Source: CAYQQO01 sp964420115 (GTDB lineage: Bacteria > Patescibacteriota > Minisyncoccia > Portnoybacterales > UBA2143). Taken from it: a stretch of 6,698 bases of DNA. The stretch spans positions 1 to 6,698 of the forward strand of contig CAYQQO010000034.1 of NCBI GenBank assembly GCA_964420115.1, read 5' to 3'. The number at the start of each line of letters is the position of its first letter. Position 1 is the first letter of the stretch. Positions 4,338 to 6,698 of this stretch are shown piece after piece. Under the pieces are notes generated by a model that worked only from the letters and a program-made list of their open reading frames with translations, was not told the DNA's origin and searched no databases. The translations under genes and the position numbers were made by a program.

Positions 4338-5438
4338 TTAAAAATTAACGGCCATTTTCAGCTCTTTCCCCAGTTTCTGATAAACATGGGCAAAGAGCAT
4401 CTTCCTTCCGCAACAATAGTAATCGCTGTTGTTAATGTTGCCGGTGTAGACATAGGCGGTATGTGGACAACCGCCATGACAAATCTCAAACCAGAAACAC
4501 TGCTGGCATTCTTCGATCAAACGCTTCCTTTCGAGGATTTGAATGACCGGCTTTGACTGAACGATCTGGGAAATTGGATGAAAATTTACATTGCCCATAC
4601 AATAGCTCCTCTCCCCGGCCCAACGACCACAGGGATAGACCTCGCCTGTAGGACAAATACTCAAATAATCCCTGGAACACTCTCCACTGTAGCAACATAT
4701 ATTATTGTATCCTGTAAACATGCTTTTGACAATCTTCCAGAACTCGTAGATTTTGATGTCCGGATTCTCAAACCATTTGTCGAAAAGCTCGATCATTGCC
4801 AAAGCATATCTCCGGGGCGAAATGGTCAATTCCTCCCTAAATATACTACCTTGACCACTACTGACAAAAGGATTAATGTTCAAAGGGATTTCATGGTCTC
4901 TATAAAAATCAACCACCTCAGCCAAATGCTCGACATTATGCTGAGCAAGGACGCAAACGCCGGCAATCGTGATATTCCGCTCTTTCAGCATAAGGATACC
5001 TCTAAGGATATCATCATGTGTCCCGTTGCCATTCTTGTAACGGCGGGCTTTATCGTTAAAAGGTTGGGGCCCGTCTATGCTAACCCCGACATAGAACCTG
5101 CTTTCAGCGAAAAAGTTACACCATTCCTCATTCAACAAAGTACCGTTTGTCTGAATCTCATTGACGATTTTCTGACCGTTAACCCTGTACTGCTCCTGAA
5201 AATCCAGCGCTCGTCTTAAAAAATCAACACCCACCAGAGTAGATTCCCCGCCATGCCATAGAAATATTGCTTGGCGATAATGTGAAAGAATGGCCTTAAT
5301 GGAATTTTCCAGAGTTATCTCGGACATCCTAACTTCTGGTGCCGAATAAGCATTGTAGCAATAACGACAATCCAGATTACAGCTCTCAGTAGGACGCATA
5401 ATGACCAACACTGGGTTCTCTCTTAATAAATCCTGCAT
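4338..5438 (-). CDS. Radical SAM/SPASM peptide maturase
   Basis: The enzyme binds three Fe-S clusters and uses S-adenosylmethionine to start radical chemistry, probably on the neighbouring peptide. Starting at the ATG at 5438 gives 366 aa. The radical SAM motif CNLDCRYC supplies C20, C24 and C27. WHGGE (about 62-66) is the SAM amino-group motif, and QTNGTLL and GVSIDGP are further core strands. A full seven-cysteine SPASM domain follows: C-X10-G-X4-C around 254-270, then C-X2-C-X5-C-X3-C (CQQCFWFEICHGGC, about 311-324) and a last Cys near 342. This layout resembles sulfatase-maturase-type and peptide-modifying SPASM enzymes. A GTG at 5447 would add three residues, but it overlaps the SD (AGAGG, 8 nt before the ATG). 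GNAT stops 19 bp upstream. Base composition is richer in G+C than the deacetylase gene (29/60 at 4621-4680 versus 19/60 at 3181-3240), suggesting a separate origin. Confidence 0.9.
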   Translation of the reverse strand: MQDLLRENPVLVIMRPTESCNLDCRYCYNAYSAPEVRMSEITLENSIKAILSHYRQAIFLWHGGESTLVGVDFLRRALDFQEQYRVNGQKIVNEIQTNGTLLNEEWCNFFAESRFYVGVSIDGPQPFNDKARRYKNGNGTHDDILRGILMLKERNITIAGVCVLAQHNVEHLAEVVDFYRDHEIPLNINPFVSSGQGSIFREELTISPRRYALAMIELFDKWFENPDIKIYEFWKIVKSMFTGYNNICCYSGECSRDYLSICPTGEVYPCGRWAGERSYCMGNVNFHPISQIVQSKPVIQILERKRLIEECQQCFWFEICHGGCPHTAYVYTGNINNSDYYCCGRKMLFAHVYQKLGKELKMAVNF

Positions 5439-5457
5439 AATACTCACCTCTCTTTCA

Positions 5458-5991
5458 TTATATTCTTTTTAACATAACTGTTTCTGCTTCCAATTCATCA
5501 AAAAGATATTGGTCCGGTATTTCCGCGACTTCGATAAAGCCGAGAGATTTATAGAAATCTTTGACTTTATCTTTTGAAGCCGGAAAACTTACCTTTATCA
5601 CTCTTAAATGATCGCCAAAAAGATCAATACTTTCATTTATGGTAGCTTTCGCCAGTCTGAAACCAAGTTGTCTGCCTCTTGCTTTTTCGGTCAAGGCAAT
5701 TCCGAAATCGCCGACGTGCGACTTTTTTTCCTTGAAAAGAGTTACATCCGACATACCTACAACTTCGTTATCCAAAAACGCAACCATCTGGACCATTTTT
5801 TCCTGTTTTATAAGTTCTACAACTTCCCTAATCCATACTTTCTCTTCGTCAATTGACCTCTGCTTATCAAAGGAAACCTTAATAGAAGGGTCATTGATAA
5901 TTGCATTGATGAATTTGAGAAATTTTTCAGCATTATCAATATCCGCTTCGACTAAAGACCTTATCAAAACATCACCAAATTCATCTTTCAT
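5458..5991 (-). CDS. GNAT-family N-acetyltransferase
   Basis: This 177-aa protein has the GNAT layout. A substrate-side N-terminal half (LIRSLVEADIDN) is followed by VAFLDNEVVGMSDVTLF as the central strands. Motif A is HVGDFGIALTEKARGRQLG (92-110), where RGRQLG forms the acetyl-CoA pyrophosphate loop. Motif B, FYKSLGF (146-152), completes the fold. It transfers acetyl from acetyl-CoA to an amine, as in the Rim-type protein or peptide acetyltransferases; it carries no membrane signal. It is the first gene of a three-gene minus-strand operon, 19 bp upstream of the radical SAM ATG, so it probably acetylates the peptide product or protects the cell from it. The SD is an unusual G-rich run, GGAGGGGGTGG, before the ATG. 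The substrate cannot be read from sequence. Confidence 0.88.
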   Translation of the reverse strand: MKDEFGDVLIRSLVEADIDNAEKFLKFINAIINDPSIKVSFDKQRSIDEEKVWIREVVELIKQEKMVQMVAFLDNEVVGMSDVTLFKEKKSHVGDFGIALTEKARGRQLGFRLAKATINESIDLFGDHLRVIKVSFPASKDKVKDFYKSLGFIEVAEIPDQYLFDELEAETVMLKRI

Positions 5992-6042
5992 ATTACCACC
6001 CCCTCCATTAATTATATTTATATGTGAATGTTCTTATATTAT

Positions 6043-6071
6043 AATTTAATGGTTAATTATAAAAATGTCAA
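6043..6071 (-). promoter_or_regulatory. Probable promoter of the GNAT/radical SAM/peptide operon
   Basis: A perfect -35 TTGACA reads on the minus strand (6071-6066), its first base being the last base of repeat copy 2. At 17-bp spacing the -10 is a poor TAAATT (6048-6043). A perfect TATAAT lies at 6043-6038 but at 22-bp spacing. The start is thus near 6031-6036, with a leader of about 40 nt before the GNAT ATG. The repeat terminator at 6123-6097 lies just upstream. Confidence 0.45.
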
Positions 6072-6096
6072 GCCAAAATCTATTCAAAAAACTAAA

Positions 6097-6123
6097 ACAA
6101 CACACCTATAAAAAATACGCTGT
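6097..6123 (-). terminator. Distal terminator in repeat copy 2
   Basis: This is the counterpart of 2404-2430. The stem ACAGCGTA/TGTGTTGT keeps all eight pairs, three of them G-U, with the same 11-nt loop and T-rich tail. It lies immediately upstream of the operon promoter and would shield the operon from read-through. Confidence 0.55.
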
Positions 6124-6229
6124 TTTTGGTTTCTGAAATAAGTTCATAAATTGACTAACTTTTGTTTAGAGAAAATTCATTTCGGAAAACTATAATGTAA
6201 TTATATGAGAATCAGAGACACCTAAAAGC

Positions 6230-6254
6230 AAAAAACCCTACCTAAATGATAGAG
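6230..6254 (-). terminator. Proximal terminator, copy 2
   Basis: On the minus strand CTCTATCA pairs with AGGTAGGG, keeping seven of eight pairs (the loop-closing A-T pair is lost, one A-U became G-U), and six T follow (6235-6230). It is weaker than its copy 1 counterpart. Confidence 0.5.
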
Positions 6255-6291
6255 AATTCTGTTTTGCAATCTTGTGTAGTTGTCCCACTTG

Positions 6292-6308
6292 TCCGCCGAA
6301 GAGGCGGA
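6292..6308. repeat. Perfect hairpin TCCGCC/GGCGGA
   Basis: A 6-bp GC-rich stem with a 5-nt GAAGA loop is found only in copy 2. The same place in copy 1 has a smaller, unrelated hairpin, GTTC/GAAC (2598-2609). Confidence 0.65.
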
Positions 6309-6639
6309 TGCAGGTCTTAATTTAGGGCTCCAAGACCAATACCCATGAGTTAAGATGAGAATTCCACATCTCAACACATATCGACACCCCAATCTTATTT
6401 AAAAAATAAAATTAGAAAGGAGGTGTTTCGCATAGAAAATCCTTTACATCTAGTCCGCCACATCAGCATGGTTATGCGGTTTGGGCGATTTCGGCCCGGT
6501 CATCCATTATCTATCAAATCCATTACACATAAATCCGCTACATCTTTTTTGGACAACTACTCCAACGATTGCTTTTTCTTCCGCACACTCTCAGAGATTG
6601 AGAATGTGGTTTGATTGTGAAGTGCTTTTCAACTTGATT

Positions 6640-6698
6640 TGGTCTGAACTGGACCCCTAAATTCAGACAACCATATATGATATACTCTAAGTAGAAAG
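6640..6698 (+). mobile_element. Possible left end of another IS continuing beyond the window
   Basis: Right after repeat copy 2 the sequence begins TGGTCTGAACTGGACCCC, which resembles IS terminal repeats. It contains a 7-bp perfect inverted repeat, GTCTGAA/TTCAGAC (6642-6648 with 6662-6668), followed by a -10-like TATACT (6681-6686) pointing rightwards. The junction destroys the promoter present beside copy 1, as an insertion would. No transposase is visible within the window. Confidence 0.35.

Larger units (their letters stand above)
6230..6631 (-). ncRNA. Candidate structured RNA, copy 2 (promoter lost)
   Basis: This is the homologue of 2536-2937 and includes the anti-SD motif CACCTCCTTTCTA (6425-6413). 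The upstream half is identical to copy 1 and the downstream half is diverged but mostly pairable. The -10 position reads CCAAAT instead of TATAAT, so expression would need read-through or a promoter inside the adjoining element. The perfect identity despite this suggests recent duplication or gene conversion. Confidence 0.45.
6071..6639. repeat. Long direct repeat, copy 2 (569 bp)
   Basis: This copy aligns with 2378-2945. Bases 6071-6411 are diverged, and 6412-6639 are identical to copy 1. It carries a hairpin of different sequence at 6292-6308 and lacks the TGCGAAA/TTTCGCA stem around the anti-SD motif. Its outer edge at 6639/6640 joins an IS-like end, so the promoter seen beside copy 1 is missing here. 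Confidence 0.9.

Noticed and set aside
4578..5219. Plus-strand 213-aa frame opposite the radical SAM gene
   Set aside because: It is antisense to a gene with unmistakable family motifs and has no SD or domain of its own.
5439..5447. GTG start for the radical SAM gene giving 369 aa
   Set aside because: The GTG lies inside the SD. The ATG nine bases later has correct spacing to AGAGG.
5639..6049. Plus-strand 136-aa frame opposite the GNAT gene
   Set aside because: It is antisense to a well-supported GNAT gene; its serine/threonine-rich content is a mirror effect.

Overview
The window is an AT-rich bacterial accessory region with compact minus-strand genes, strong Shine-Dalgarno (SD) sites, canonical -35/-10 promoters and many intrinsic terminators. 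The small genes, repeat-rich spacers and decayed insertion sequences would suit a Patescibacteria/CPR-type genome. No marker gene is present, so this placement is only a guess.

Layout. Bases 1-150 hold a plus-strand promoter, a GNRA hairpin and a terminator that together look like a roughly 60-nt small RNA. Bases 147-662 encode a NYN/LabA-type nuclease on the minus strand. Bases 779-983 are the 3' remnant of a two-helix membrane protein gene cut off by an IS3-family element (about 984-2196). The transposase gene of that element is broken by a 10-bp tandem duplication; removing one copy restores a 369-aa DDE transposase. Bases 2199-2350 are the tail of an unrelated rve-type transposase on the plus strand.

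From 2378 to 6639 lies a 3.1-kb block of genes between two direct repeats of about 569 bp. The genes, all on the minus strand, are a GNAT acetyltransferase, a radical SAM/SPASM enzyme, a 70-aa peptide with a very strong SD, and, behind a terminator and under its own promoter, a histone-deacetylase-fold amidohydrolase. The first three look like a RiPP-type maturation operon (peptide plus modifying enzymes). The deacetylase could act on an acetylated product, but that link is only inference.

The repeats are the most unusual feature. Each has a 228-bp block identical in both copies and a 340-bp part that has diverged. In copy 1 a near-consensus minus-strand promoter sits exactly at the outer edge of the identical block, and minus-strand terminators lie in the diverged part. 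Several differences between copies keep RNA pairing, as G-U wobbles, only on the minus strand. This supports a structured RNA of about 400 nt. It carries the motif CACCUCCUUUCUA, a copy of the 16S rRNA 3' tail (anti-SD). I cannot match it to a known RNA family. Copy 2 lost its -10 box where an IS-like end abuts it.
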